DNA of 64,000 nt from the NCBI GenBank assembly GCA_946902985.2, contig OX336389.2:149967099-150031098 (forward strand). Reading direction: 5' to 3'. Within the stretch, counting starts at the first letter, position 1. Each line of letters starts with the position of its first letter. The notes under the pieces are model-generated. The model was not told the origin of the DNA. It did no database searches and saw only the letters and a program-made list of their open reading frames with translations. The position numbers and the translations under genes are program-made. Shown here piece after piece: positions 22,521 to 35,000 of this stretch. Origin of the DNA: Meconema thalassinum. Its lineage: Eukaryota; Arthropoda; Insecta; Orthoptera; Tettigoniidae.

Positions 22521-22619
22521 AAATATGTATGATAAAATAGTTCTTCTCCCGTTTCATTCTCTTCCTCCCGAATCCCAACCTCTTGAGTCACCCAGGGATG
22601 TACAATCATCTCCCATCCC

Positions 22620-25127
22620 ATGAAGATCCTACAATGGAATTCCCATAGCATATTAAACAAGCGGCATGAACTCCTTCTTCTCATACAGGAATATCAGCCA
22701 GAGGTTGTCCTGCTACAGGAAACATGGTTGTATCATTCCTTATTGTTCAATATACCGAAGTATGTAGTTGAACGTCATGATGGGCCCCATTACGGTGGAG
22801 TGCTTACTCTCATTCATGAGTCCCTTGCCTATAAAGTGATATCCTTTCTTTTTCATCTTCCCCGCACATATTTCCTTACTATTCAAGTTAACAAGTATCA
22901 TATTACCAATCTTTACATTCCCCCAGATGTTAAGGGCAACGAACGACAGTGGAAATCCTTCTTCACTTATTGTCAATCCTTTCCGTACCATTTTCTGGGC
23001 GGTGATTTCAATGCTCATCACACGGAATGGGGCAGCGCCTGAATTACGCCCAAAGGTCGTCATATCTGGACGTCGTCCCAACTTGCTTCCTTTCATCTTC
23101 TTAATGATGGTTCCCCTACCAGTCTTTCTGCCCCTGAGCAAGATCCCAGTGCTGTCGACTTAACCTTTGTATCCCTTTCTCTCGCACACCTGTTCTATTG
23201 GCAAACAACTCCAGATCTTCATCTCAGTGATCATTATCCCATCTTCATTACCGGTTCATCTATACACCTGCCCCCACCCCCCGAGCATACTCCTCGCTTC
23301 TTTCGACAGTTTAAAATTTTTGATGAAGTGTAGTTTTCCGAATATATTCAACAACATTTTTGCCATGCCGCTCCGCCTGTACGCTATTCTTATGAATCCT
23401 TAATTACCATTATTAATAGATATTTTGACACTTATCATCCACTCATTCCTTGTCGAGAACGATCTGGTCAAGCCCTTTTTCACATCCCCTGGTGGGACGA
23501 CGAATGTATACGCTTGGTCAAGCGCCGCAAAGCATTGCTTCACCTCCTTCGTCAATACCATACCCCGTATACTTATTTGCAGTATAAAAAGTTTGTTGCG
23601 ACTATGCAACGCACTTTCAATGACAAACGTCGTACTGCTTAGCATAAATATGTCAATTCCATTAATCACCAAACTCCCCTTACTCAAATATGGAATTCTG
23701 TACGCAACTTATCAAGGAGTACAAAATATGCGCCTCCACATCGTCTTACTTTTGAAAATTCTTTATGTTTCTATCGTAGTTTAACGCCTGATTTTGTTGC
23801 CTGTACCTCACCATCCTATCAATATGTCACGCCTTCCAAGTTTACTTGTCTAATACAACCAATTCTACCAGCTGAACTCCGAAATGCCCTCTCTCTTAAA
23901 AATTCTTCAACCCCCGGTTCCGATTACATTTCTTACCACGTGCTCAATAGTTTACCCTCTTCCGCACATCTGGTCCTACTTGAATTTTACAATAATGTCC
24001 TACGTACAGGTCAGATTCCTTCCACATGGAACGACTTTTTATTACTCCCCATCTTAAAACCTGGCAAAAACCCCGCCCTCCCCTGCAGTTATAGGGGAAT
24101 TCAGCTCGGGTCCTGTATCAGAAAAACGTTTCAGCGTATATTGTTGGCGAGACTGATATGGGCTCCTGAGTATTACGATTTGGTCCCTAAAACCCAATTT
24201 GCTTTTATAAAATGAAAATCGACTACCAATGCTCTGAATATCTTCCTCACTGACCTCCTATTGGCCAGCTGTCGTAAACATTTTACGGTAGCAGTATTTT
24301 TAGACATTCAAGGCGCATATGATAATGTCAACGTCTCTTTGTTATTGGCTGCACTTTGTAAATGGAAATTCCCCTCCCCTTTTATAAAACTGATTGCCGC
24401 CTTTCTTCACTCCCGTCACGTCATCCTTGCAACTTTCCCCACCGTCCTGAATTCGCGCTTTGCGTCTTCCGGCTTGCCCCAGGGCGATATTCTGAGTGGT
24501 ATATTATATCTCCTTTATACCAGTGAGATTGAGGAACTATTACTCCCACATGTCCGGCTTATTCAATATGCCGATGACCTTCTATTATATTGCTCACACC
24601 CCGATTTATCTCAGTGTAGACAACATATGTTCCATGCCCTCACGATTTTACATTCTTGGCTTTTTAATCACGGTCTTGATACAGTCCCACACAAAAACTC
24701 TGCCTTAATGTTTACCCATAAACGTCTCTACGACCGTTCCCCGATTCTATATCAACAGGGTTCTATTACCATCACCCATCATACCAAATACCTACGGATA
24801 TTGATAGGTGATAAGTTGACATGGGCACCCCAACTGGCGCACCTAAAATCACACGTCACAAAAAAATTACAGCTCCTACGTTCGTAAACGCGCCGCTCTT
24901 GGGGAGCGGACCCTCAAATTTTGCTACTTTTATACCGCTCTATCGTCAGGTCCTCCATGGAGTACGGTTGCCATTTTTATGATATCATGCCCCAGTCTCG
25001 TCTCACGATACTAGATAAATTACAATATACCGCTCTGCGAATTATCTTGGGAGCTCTCTCCTCTACGCCCACGCAGGCCCTTTTCGTCGAAGCTACAGAT
25101 CCACCTCTTGGTCTCAGACGGAAGTAC
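22620..25127 (+). pseudogene. LINE copy A ORF2: endonuclease and reverse transcriptase
   Basis: The ATG at 22620 starts MKILQWNSHSILNKRHELLL. It is followed by VVLLQETWL, YGGVLTLIH and LGGDFNAHHTEWG, the EEP blocks, and a stop at 23040. The RT follows in several frames: LPILKPGKNPALPCSYRGIQ, VFLDIQGAYDNVNVSLLLAA, SGLPQGDILSGILYLLYTSE and the catalytic IQYADDLLLYC (around 24570). The C-terminal linker runs up to the insertion point. At least six frame breaks exist, so it is more decayed than copy D. Confidence 0.85.
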
Positions 25128-28100
25128 TGCACCATTATTCATAAAGGGCTTAAGTACAGACATGGTTACAGTATTTTGGGAACACCCTGTAACTTCCTAA
25201 CTTGCCTCTGAAGTCGATCATAACAGCTGGTCTGCAGCAAGAAAAGTCATGCTATCAAGAAAGAGATCGGCAGAGCTCGTGTTTCCGACGAGAAACCCGA
25301 AGCTCATCGATAATAACCATGTTGACTGTGTCTAACACCATATCGATCGATTCACCTGAGAGTGATTAATACAAATTAATGCATATTTAGCGCTTTATGT
25401 AAGCAGATACATGTGTCTATATGTATATTTCCATGGCAGAAAGCTATTATTAAGAAAGCCATTATTAAGAAAGTATGAATAACAGAAGATGATATGTTAA
25501 CTCACTGCTGATTACGTTTCGACTGCGATATATTTCGTATCGAGTCATGACGTGTGAAGGAGTGGGGGGAAGCAGATGTGAGACTCAGGCGACCTCGTGC
25601 AGAGCGCAATGTGTATAGAACTTGACAGCGCAGAGGGTTGAGCTGGAAATCAGTGAAAGTAAAATCGCCAGCTAACGGGAGTTTTAAAACGTGTGACCGT
25701 GCTAAAGTGTATGCTAGTTTGTTTAGCATTCTACGTGAAGTAGAAACGTGTTTAATAGGGCTCAGACATGGTCTTAAACATGTAATAATTTACCTCTGCG
25801 ACTGTGTGTCTACAGCAACTAACGGGCCATGCGGATGGATACTTTTATAATCACGACCGCGAGCTCAGCCGTGATGTGTCACGAAACTCTGCATATAATC
25901 CGTCGTGGAAATGCAGCCTAGATTTGATTTACTCTTCACTGTGATTATACTTTCTGAAAAGAGTACATTCTCAAGCAAGGTGTCAGGGGGAAGGGACAAT
26001 ATGAAGCTTATATCCACTACGATGGTAGGCTAAATTGATTTAAGAATACTGCATTAGCAGGGTGCAGCGGGGACTTGTTGAAGGCAACTTTCATTTAGCA
26101 TGAAGTGTGCACGCGACTCTCGTGTTGAGAGGGGCCGCGTTGACCCTCGTGAACTTGTTCACACGCGCGTTCACATATTGGAACTTGTTAGTGACGGTTC
26201 GAGTTCACCTTCGCTTCGTGATGAGCTGATAAACAGTGTGCGGCCCTTCCGTTGGTATTCGAATATGTATGGGAAGATATCGCCAGGATATGTTGGAACT
26301 ATTTCGACCGATCGGGTGTTGTTCGAGCCTGGGAGGACTTTGGTTCGTTCTATGGAAACCCAGTTGAAGTCCAGCATATTTTCTGTTGGTTTGGAGCTGA
26401 TTATGGCCAACGATATCCTTTTTTCCTCATCTAGATTCGCCAAAGGTACTGATCACTTCAACTTGTTACAGTAGTGTAGCGTGGACATTTATAAATACCA
26501 CTTTGCCATATTTGATTTTGTAGTTTAAATGGTTCAGTAGAAAGTGCAGGTTCGATGTTCATTTCGAAACTGACCTTCTATGATGCCAGGATTTTGACTC
26601 ATAAAAATGAGTGCATCCTTTGTGTAATTTTGATGAATAAATTAATAATTTCAGTAGTATTTTACAGTATTTAAACTAATATGCTCATTCTTATTTGTCG
26701 AGAAGCAAAAGTTGGAAGAAGATTTACAGTTTTTCTTGTGTAAGAACATTTTTAGTAACACAACTTTCTTTTGAGAACTTTGGTTGAGTTTTCATATTCT
26801 AGTGCATTGTTCTTTAAGCACTTTCGCTTGGATTATTGTATTCTTTGGAGGGGAATTTTCCTTTTCGTATTTTGACTAAGATATTAGGAAGTTTTCGGAC
26901 CCAGTTATTCTAAATGTTACTTCGAGTCCTTGGACTATATTTTCTTCAGTTTTTTTTAATAACAGATTTAACTTGTGTTTTCTGAGCGTGATTTTCGAAA
27001 TGGATTGCCTAATGGGTCATTATTCGCTTAGCCTTTGTTGCTAACCTAGATCCATGCTGTAGGTCTAATCCATCGACATTTTCGCGTTCGGGAAATTCAG
27101 GGAGGATCTTATTTTGAGATTGAATTTATCTTTATAGATCACTTTACAACCTCAGTTTGTGTGGTTGGGCAGCGTTATATACAGTATATATTTTTTTTTT
27201 GAAGTTAACACTGGATTAAATTGATATCATTGCCTTTAGTGCAATAGTTTTTCTTTAGTAAGAGGGTATTTGAACGACATCCAAATTTGCGAGGATAATC
27301 CCAGGGACGACTTACTATAAGTCATACGTTTAAGAATTATGGATCATGTAATAAATCAATGTAAGGCAAGTTTTTAAAGTTATGGGGAATATTTCTGAAA
27401 TCCACTGGGCTTTGTTGGTAATCTGTTACGGGATCATGTTTTTCGAATTCAGGATTTTTACCATAAACAGCTGATTTGCATAATTGTGGATTTATAACAG
27501 TAAGGCTCCTATTATAGGTGCATGTTCGACTTTAGAGAGGCATATACTATGAGTAATGTCTTTGTGTTTAAGTATATTGATGCAATGCTTTGTAAAGCAG
27601 ATTTTTCTTGTTGAGGATTGAGCCAGGTGTGCCAATCAGGATTAGATTGATTGGGGTTTTAACCCAGAGAGGTGTTGTTTTAACCTAGTATGGTTAATAT
27701 TTGGTCATAGTTAACTTTATCGCTGTTATCGTGAAAATGCCTGTGTGAAGATTAATATTTTTCTGAGCAGTATTGTTGGGAATCTTGAGTGGATATTCGG
27801 TTAAATATTTCCAGTAAAACTAATATAACAATTTTGTCATAAGATGTATGTTTAAAAAGAAAACCGATAACTATTTAAGACTGCCTTTACAATTAATTTT
27901 TGCTTAGCTTAACTGTTCGGCAGAATTTCCCTAAAACAAGAATTGAAATAATATTAAACAGAAAGGAATGTCGTGACTTCAAGTCAGTAGGAAGAGAATA
28001 ATTGAAATTATTCTGGAATTTTGTGTAAATTATATTCTGTAAATAGGCCATATGAATTTCTTCATTCAATAACAAGAACATATAAAGTTACTGAATATGT

Positions 28101-28736
28101 CGTGTAGGATTAGTAATTATAACCATGATATTTTTGTATAAGATGTTATTTCCGTTAAGGAACCGAAATTAATTTAATGTATTCAAGTCTTATAATATTT
28201 CTCTTTTTGTAAATGCTTACCCTATGGGATTGATCATCATTATTATTAATATGCCTTATATTTTATTCAGCTAAAAGTTAGTTGTGACAATGGGTAATAT
28301 ATTTTTTTTGAAAGATAATCCAATATTATCAATGAGATTGTTTTTTTTTTGATTGGTCGTGGTATCGACGAAATTGATATTTCTCTGTCTTGTTTATTCT
28401 TACAATAAACTACTTTATTACTTGGTTTTAATTATTGCGTGATGCTTTATAGAGGTGATGGAAGGGTGTATTAAGGGGGCCATCGCTAGGTATTTTAGTG
28501 TTTACCACACCTTTGAGATTCTTTCTTCCTCTTGAAGAATTCTCGTGTTTTGAGCTAGTTTTTTTTTCTCTGAGCCTTGGTCAGTCTTAATACATCCTGT
28601 TAGGTATTCGAGTGGCCCTATTATCCCTGTGTCTGTTGGTAGAACTTGGGGGGTCTTTAGAGCCGGGGCATTTTCAGGTTCTACGATCCAGCTGCTATCC
28701 AGGGATTCAACAGGTATTGGTAGGTAAAAGGGTACA
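25128..28736 (+). repeat. Gypsy 5' LTR (3609 bp)
   Basis: TG...CA ends, matching 35451-39061 throughout. It is AT-rich in the second half (from about 26500) and balanced in the first 1.3 kb. AATAAA at 28404-28409 is a candidate poly(A) signal near its 3' end. Several small ORFs occur (one listed at 26100) but no protein family was recognised in it. Confidence 0.95.
26100..26474 (+). CDS. Small LTR-internal ORF of unknown function (124 codons), duplicated at 36423-36797
   Basis: ATG-started, beginning MKCARDSRVERGRVDPREL and ending DHFNLLQ. The two LTR copies differ by one residue (Pro versus Ser near codon 50). Since the LTRs are nearly identical overall, this says nothing about selection. 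No domain, signal peptide or membrane segment was recognised. It lies in the GC-balanced half of the LTR. It may be a chance ORF or an accessory protein of the element. Confidence 0.2.
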   Translation: MKCARDSRVERGRVDPRELVHTRVHILELVSDGSSSPSLRDELINSVRPFRWYSNMYGKISPGYVGTISTDRVLFEPGRTLVRSMETQLKSSIFSVGLELIMANDILFSSSRFAKGTDHFNLLQ

Positions 28737-28741
28737 TTAGG

Positions 28742-28759
28742 TGGCGCCCAGCTCAGGGG
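28742..28759 (+). promoter_or_regulatory. Gypsy primer-binding site
   Basis: TGGCGCCCAGCTCAGGGG begins five bases after the 5' LTR. The TGGCGCCCA start matches primer-binding sites of the tRNA-Lys class used by many Gypsy elements and retroviruses. The exact tRNA is not determined. Confidence 0.75.
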
Positions 28760-29386
28760 CTTCGAAAAACTGGAATACCAGAGCGAATACCAGGGAGTTG
28801 AATGCCATAATTCTGCCAAAATTGAAACTGAAAGTACAAAGTGGAAATTAGTTTATGATCATGTAACACAGATCGCGAATTTGAACACCGTGTTTCTTGT
28901 GTGACTATGAATCAAGGCGATAAAATAATGGTGAACCAATATTTTGGCACGAACTATTGGAATTCCAATGGAATAAAGCAATTACGAGGATACTCGAGCT
29001 ACTTGACCCACAAGTGGTATTGCAACCATTATTAATTTTTATTTTATTTTATGTATTGGAGTGGTGCCACACGCTTTGTTAATAATTTGTTCTACTTGTT
29101 TCCGGCTGATGATCATTGCTGACATCATTAAAAATAGAAGTATTTGTAGTAAATTTAAAATTTAAGTAATGGTAGAATCATAGACCTTCACCAATATAAA
29201 CCAACACGCACTTGTATATGGTCGATCCCAAATGAAATGGGGCACTTTGTGTTTAGACATAAGCTTATTTTAAGGTAACGCCAGACAATAAGAATGAGCA
29301 TGTATGGTAAATGGTGGTTGTTTGTAGATGTTCTCGCTGTGCTTTGTTGGTGTGGTATTCTTATTTCTTGTGAAGTATAGTGAAGC
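28760..29386 (+). other. Gypsy 5' leader
   Basis: About 630 bp between the primer-binding site and the gag ATG. No gene is visible. It is where a packaging signal would be expected, but none can be pointed to. Confidence 0.5.
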
Positions 29387-32095
29387 ATGTCTGAAGGTAA
29401 TATGGTGACTGTTGGTGACGTTAAGAAGATGTTTGAAATTCTTCAACATAAAATGGACAATTTGAATCAGGACATGGACAATATTAAGGTCCAAACTAGA
29501 TCTGCATTAGACCATATGTCTGAAACTGTGCAGGGTGCAGTTGCTGAAGGTATCAGGGGGGAAATTGATACTATGCAATCCTCCTTGAAGGCTATCAATG
29601 ACAGTTCTAAAAGGGTAGAAAAGAAGGTTACCAGTGTAGAATCTAATATCGAAGATATCCAGGATGATAATAGAAAAACTCAACTAGATATCAGTACATT
29701 ACGGGCTAATGTTGGCCTGGTACAGGTTGCCCAAGAAAGAATCCAAAATAGTCAAACTTCAATGCAAACTAGTCAAACATCAATCCAAACAGATCTTAAC
29801 AATATGCAAACTAGTCAAACATCAATCCAAACAGATCTTAACAATATGCAAACTAGTCAAACATCAATCCAAACAGATCTTAACAATATTCAGACTAGTC
29901 AAAGGGGAATTGAGGAAACTGTAAAGGATGTAAACTCTAATGTAAGGATTATGCAATCCCAAATCAATGATTTAAGAACAGATGTGGGATTAATAGAATC
30001 CAGTCAAAATAAAATGGAGCTAGAGGTCCGAAAAATCGAATCTAGTCAAAATCAGACGGAGGTTAAGTTAATGGAGCTAGAAAAATCTAATAAAGAATTT
30101 CAAGTTGAGATTAGACTAGACTTTGAAAAGAGTGTGAAGCTCAGTAAAAAAAATTTAGAAGCACTTCAGCTGCAGTTTTCCCATGACACTAATCAGACCC
30201 AGAATAGCCTGGAACAGTTGAAATGTGAAATGGGGACACTCCGAGCTCAAGTCACTGATCATACGAAACTTCTCAGGGATGATTTTGACATCGATTTGAA
30301 AGGGATCATAAGTGATAATATTGTAACATTTCGTCAAGATATTATGAAAATTAATGAGGAATGTTTTAAAGTTGAGAAATCTAAGCTAGAATCTAAACTT
30401 GCCACTGGTCTTGCAACTAATAGCAAGGACATAATAAATGTTAGGGAAGATCTAAGCAAAAGAATGGATGGAATTCAAAATACTCAGGTTAATAACATAT
30501 CCGATTTAGAGAAACGTATTAACAGTGTTGAAACTAAAGTCGACCAAAGTAAGATAGAGTTAAATGAGGTCAGGGAGAAGAAAACTTCCGAGATTAATGA
30601 AATTAGAAAGGGTCTCGAGCAAATTAATCTAGAGGGGCATATCAGTTTGGATACTCTAAAAGATCAATTGCGATCACTTTTACAGTCCGATTTTCGAGTT
30701 GTAGTTGAACAACCTGAAGTGATAGTACCTGATGGTAGGGAAAGGATGATACAGGAATCTTCCAACAACGAACCCAACGTTCGGCTCAGTCAAATGGAAC
30801 ATTCGAGTCCCATTCGAACAAGCAGGGAAACTTTTAGTTCTCCGAACCCCAACGTAGGCGTGGGTGATTATACTTCGAAATCATCGGAAAGGACACCGAA
30901 TGTAACCATAATACGAAATTTTGATGACAAACCTAGGAAGTTTAGCAATTTGGATGGAATGACACCAATCGAATTTGTCAAGACATTAAGAGATTACTTT
31001 TTGGAGTCACATGTGCCACGTGAGCGTGAGCTACGTATGGTGGAAAGGTTTCTCACCGATGCTCCGTTACAATGGTTCAGGGCTTTTCGTTACACATTTG
31101 ACAACTTTGAGCAGTTTTCGGAAGCCTTCATACAAAGATTTTGGTCGATCGAGGTCCAACAGAATGTGAGATCAGAAGTCTATTCACGCAAGTACTCCAG
31201 TACAGGACCAACCAGCTACGCTGAATACTTTGCGTGTCAGTTAGCAAAACTCCGTTTTCTTCAGCCGCCGTTAACCCAGGAAGAACTCCTTGAAGCTATC
31301 TCACGTCAATTGCCTGCGGAAGTAAGGAAATCAATTATTTCTTCCGGAGTATCGTCTTTAACGTCGTTAGATGACCTGTTACGTCGATTAGATCACATGA
31401 GTATGATGACGCAACCTACTATAGTCAAAAATGCCAGGCAGGAATCGAAAGTTGTAAACGCGGTAATGATGAACCGTACACAGCAGACGGATCGTTTCGA
31501 ACAAAGAAGAGATGATAGAATAGGTCCTATTAGAAATACCCATCAGGAAGAGAGGAGATGGGAAAACCAACGTAGGGACGCCCAGGAGAGGCCTTGGCAA
31601 CGTCGCTACGAGGAGAGAAATTTTTATCGAAGAGATAATGATCGAGACCGGAATGATCATCGAGAAACGCCTTATGATAGGAATTACAGATATGATCAAA
31701 ATAATCGAGATAACAGATATAATAGGAATGATAGAGATACCCGAGACAATAGAGATAACAGATACAATAGGAATGATAGAGATACCCGAGACAATAGAGA
31801 TAACAGATATAATAGGAATGATAGAGATACCCGTGACAACGGAGATAATAGACAAAATCAAGGGTACCCAAGATACAACAATTATCGAACGGAGGCGTCC
31901 GATAAAAAAGTGCAACAGGAGAGGCTCAAGAGAGGGCGAGATAAGTCCACGGAGGTTGGACGAAGAAAATCGAAGGAAAGAAAGGATGAAAATCTAGATA
32001 AGTCACAACCCAGTACTAGCAGAGAAGGTCGGAGTTCAGAAAGAGCTCCGGATCGAGAAAAAAAACGCCAATTTCCGGGCGAAATTAATAACTGA
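29387..32095 (+). CDS. gag: Gypsy Gag with long N-terminal coiled coil
   Basis: A 902-codon intact ORF from ATG 29387. Residues about 10-445 form a long predicted coiled coil, rich in Gln, Asn, Ser and Asp, including three to four copies of a 14-residue repeat (MQTSQTSIQTDLNN, 42-bp units at 29762, 29804, 29846 and 29888). Residues about 510-690 look like a retrotransposon Gag capsid (TPIEFVKTLRDYFLESHVPR, APLQWFRAFRYTFDNFEQF, EAISRQLPAEVRKSI). Residues about 700-870 are Arg/Asn/Asp-rich, with three 15-residue repeats (RYNRNDRDTRDNRDN, 45-bp units at 31715, 31760 and 31805). There is no CCHC knuckle; the Arg-rich tail probably binds RNA instead. It is unusually long for a Gypsy Gag and is open throughout, in line with recent insertion. 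Confidence 0.9.
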   Translation: MSEGNMVTVGDVKKMFEILQHKMDNLNQDMDNIKVQTRSALDHMSETVQGAVAEGIRGEIDTMQSSLKAINDSSKRVEKKVTSVESNIEDIQDDNRKTQLDISTLRANVGLVQVAQERIQNSQTSMQTSQTSIQTDLNNMQTSQTSIQTDLNNMQTSQTSIQTDLNNIQTSQRGIEETVKDVNSNVRIMQSQINDLRTDVGLIESSQNKMELEVRKIESSQNQTEVKLMELEKSNKEFQVEIRLDFEKSVKLSKKNLEALQLQFSHDTNQTQNSLEQLKCEMGTLRAQVTDHTKLLRDDFDIDLKGIISDNIVTFRQDIMKINEECFKVEKSKLESKLATGLATNSKDIINVREDLSKRMDGIQNTQVNNISDLEKRINSVETKVDQSKIELNEVREKKTSEINEIRKGLEQINLEGHISLDTLKDQLRSLLQSDFRVVVEQPEVIVPDGRERMIQESSNNEPNVRLSQMEHSSPIRTSRETFSSPNPNVGVGDYTSKSSERTPNVTIIRNFDDKPRKFSNLDGMTPIEFVKTLRDYFLESHVPRERELRMVERFLTDAPLQWFRAFRYTFDNFEQFSEAFIQRFWSIEVQQNVRSEVYSRKYSSTGPTSYAEYFACQLAKLRFLQPPLTQEELLEAISRQLPAEVRKSIISSGVSSLTSLDDLLRRLDHMSMMTQPTIVKNARQESKVVNAVMMNRTQQTDRFEQRRDDRIGPIRNTHQEERRWENQRRDAQERPWQRRYEERNFYRRDNDRDRNDHRETPYDRNYRYDQNNRDNRYNRNDRDTRDNRDNRYNRNDRDTRDNRDNRYNRNDRDTRDNGDNRQNQGYPRYNNYRTEASDKKVQQERLKRGRDKSTEVGRRKSKERKDENLDKSQPSTSREGRSSERAPDREKKRQFPGEINN

Positions 32096-35000
32096 CGTTG
32101 CCACGCATTCCTCTGATATCACGATTTTTGAAATATTTGAAGCTACTGACGAAGACCTTCTATTTGAACCAGAAACGAAACCGAGAGGAAGGATAGTTGA
32201 ACTTTCCGTTATTGATATACTAATTGGTCTACAACATTGTAAAGCCTTGATGGACACAGGTGCTATGATCTCAATAGTTGACGAGGACTGTTTTGAAAGA
32301 TTGAAACCAGAAAATCAATTTACCATTCTTCCAGCATCTCCAACAAAAATTCGTGGGATATTTAAGGATAAAACTATGAAATGCAAAGTGCAGATTCTAA
32401 TGAAATTCTGGATCAATGAGAGAAGTTACGAACATATTTTTATAGTCGTTAAGAATATTAATTTTGACGTCATACTAGGGATCGATTTTATTACTCAAGC
32501 TAGAGCAATCATCGACATGGACAAAGGAATAATAAGATTCAAGGAAGAAAGTACAGAGGATGTAGTGATGGAGGAAATGGATGGAAACGAAATTAATAGA
32601 GATATCCCTAGAATGGAAATCCTAGATCACGTAGTTGAAGAAACTGAGCAAGTGAGGGAACAATATACCTTGAAAGCCGAGGGATTTAAAAATGTGAAAG
32701 AAGAATTTGACGACTTGATTTGTCAGTTTGCGGACATCTTCGATGATAAACCTGGTTTGATCAGAGACTTCAAGTACCAGATTAGGCTAATAGACGAATC
32801 CCCTTATCAAGCCAAGCTTTATCCTATCCCAGAAAAATACCATGATGAGGTCAAAGAGATTATAGATAAAATGGAGAGAGATGGTATAATAAAAAAACAG
32901 GCTTCTTCGTATTTGAATCCAGTAACTGTGGTAAAGAAAGCGAACGGACAATTGAGACTTTGTTTAGACGCCAGGAAGATAAACACGAGAATCATGTTAG
33001 AAACTGACCGTCCACCAAAAATTAGAGAACTTTTGAAAAAGTTCAAAGGTAAAGCGTGTTTCAGCGTCCTAGACCTGACCGCTTCCTTTTATCAAGTAGA
33101 GCTGGAGGAAGATAGCCGGCAATACACCGGATTCTTATTCGATCAGACCACGTATGTTTTCTGTCGCGTTCCTTTTGGAATGGTGAACAGCGGTCCGGCT
33201 TTGATCAGAGCCCTTGATAGCAAATTAACGGAAAGCGTGAAACGTAACGTTATCTGCTATATCGATGACTTGATAATCTCTTCAGCGAATGTCCAAGAAC
33301 ATCTTGTGCACTTGAAACAGCTATTCGAGAATTTAAGAGAGGCCAATATTAAGGTCAACATGCATAAGTGTCAGTTCATGCATGAATCTATCAAGTTTCT
33401 TGGCCATACTATTGATCAGTTTGGGTATCACCCAAACTTGAAGAAGATAGACGCCATTTCAAGATTCCCTCGTCCCGCAAAGGTAAAGCAGCTCCGTGAG
33501 TTTCTGGGCATGTGCCAGTTCTTGAGTAGCCACTGTCCGGGATATTCAACTACTATGGCCCCTTTGTATGAAGCATTAAAGAAAAATAACAAATGGAAAT
33601 GGACGGAGGATACGAATAGGGCATTTGAAGAGGCCAAGCTCATGCTCCAGAATTGTGTTAAGCTGGAATATCCTGAGTTTGATCGGATTTTTTACATAGA
33701 GTCTGATGCTTCAAAAGTAGGTATTTGTGCTGTCCTCTATCAAAAGGACGAGGAGGGGAGGAAGCACTACTTGGACTTCCACAGCAGAAAGCTGCAGGAA
33801 CACGAAAAGAATTATTTCACCTCAGAGCTCGAAGCTTTGGCATTCATCTCTGCTCTTCAAAAGTGGAAGAAACTTCTGATAGGACATCGAGTGGTTATTA
33901 TCACGGATCACAGAGCGCTTCAGTTCATGATGCAAACCGATCTTTCCAGTGACAGATTGACGAGGTGGACATTGTTTCTCCAGCAGTTCAATGCCACTAT
34001 CGTGCATCAGCCTGGAAAAGATAATCTGCTCGCGGATGCACTCTCAAGAAATCCAGTTAGTAAAATCGAGATTAACACTGTACAGTTGGAGAGGGAACAC
34101 GAACTTACCCTGGAGAAGCTAAAGAAGATAGCGGTGTCACAGAAGAGACACACCCCAACTAGACATATGTACAGGTTTTTGAGAGGTGCAATGGACCATA
34201 CCGATCTTGATTACGAACAGACTAGGAAGCGATCTGAGAAATTCCTGGTGTGTGATGACGTCGTTTGTAAATACATTGACCGAGAGAGGACGAAAATTAG
34301 AATTGTAGTCCCTCCTAAACTGATAAATGGGTTGGTGTGGTTAGCTCACGGCACCATTGGCCATGGGGGTGTCGACAAAACGTTTAGAACGTTATTGGAA
34401 ACATTCACCTGGACCAAGATGCGGGGCACTATAGCAGCCATTATCAGATCATGCCAGGAGTGCCAACGAGGGAAATACCCGTCGGCGTGATCAAAAGAGA
34501 GACCTCGAGCCATTATTCCAGAAAGGCCGAGAGAGCTAATGGCTTGCGATATCTTCGGTCCTTGCCCGAAGGGAGCTAGGGGAAACCAGTTTCTCCTAGT
34601 CACAATCGATGTATTCTCTAAATACGTGACTCTCGATCCTATGCAGAGGGCTACTACAGCTCAAGTCCTTAGTCGTCTTGAAAACAGTGTGTTTTCTAAG
34701 GCAGGAAAACCTGTAACTCTCCTATCGGATCACGGAGCTCAATTCACTTCGATGGAATTTGAGAATGCCATGAATAGGCTTGGTGTCAAGCACGTGTTTT
34801 CTAGCGTTAGATATCCGGAATCTAACGTCTCGGAACGTGTTATGGCAGAAATTAGCAAGTTCGCGAGAATTTACTGTCCTGAGGATCATGCGAGCTGGGT
34901 GAAGTTCATCCCACTCATGGAAAGATGCATGAATTCCACATTCCATGAGAGCTTATCAGATATACCTATGGTTGTTCACCATAATAAGAGGCCAGAAAGA

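Larger units (their letters stand above)
20960..25127 (+). mobile_element. RNase H-bearing LINE, copy A, 5' part (interrupted by Gypsy)
   Basis: ORF1 with three CCHC knuckles and ORF2 with endonuclease and RT match copies D (52881) and E (63330) of the same family. It is cut at 25127 by the long-LTR Gypsy element and continues at 39066. The protein reads LRRKY before the insertion and YLSSRYLLHKMA after it, equal to RRRYLSLKYLLGKMA in copy D. The 5' boundary is approximate: a C/G-rich leader begins near 20960-21000. Host sequence 20821-20960 shows nothing else. The frame is broken in many places. Confidence 0.85.

Noticed and set aside
28502..28819. Minus-strand ORF across the 5' LTR edge
   Set aside because: It crosses the LTR/leader boundary and has no features; the 3' LTR copy does not keep it.
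31388..31915. Minus-strand ORF with Ile/Ser repeats opposite gag
   Set aside because: Antisense shadow of the Arg/Asn-rich gag repeats.
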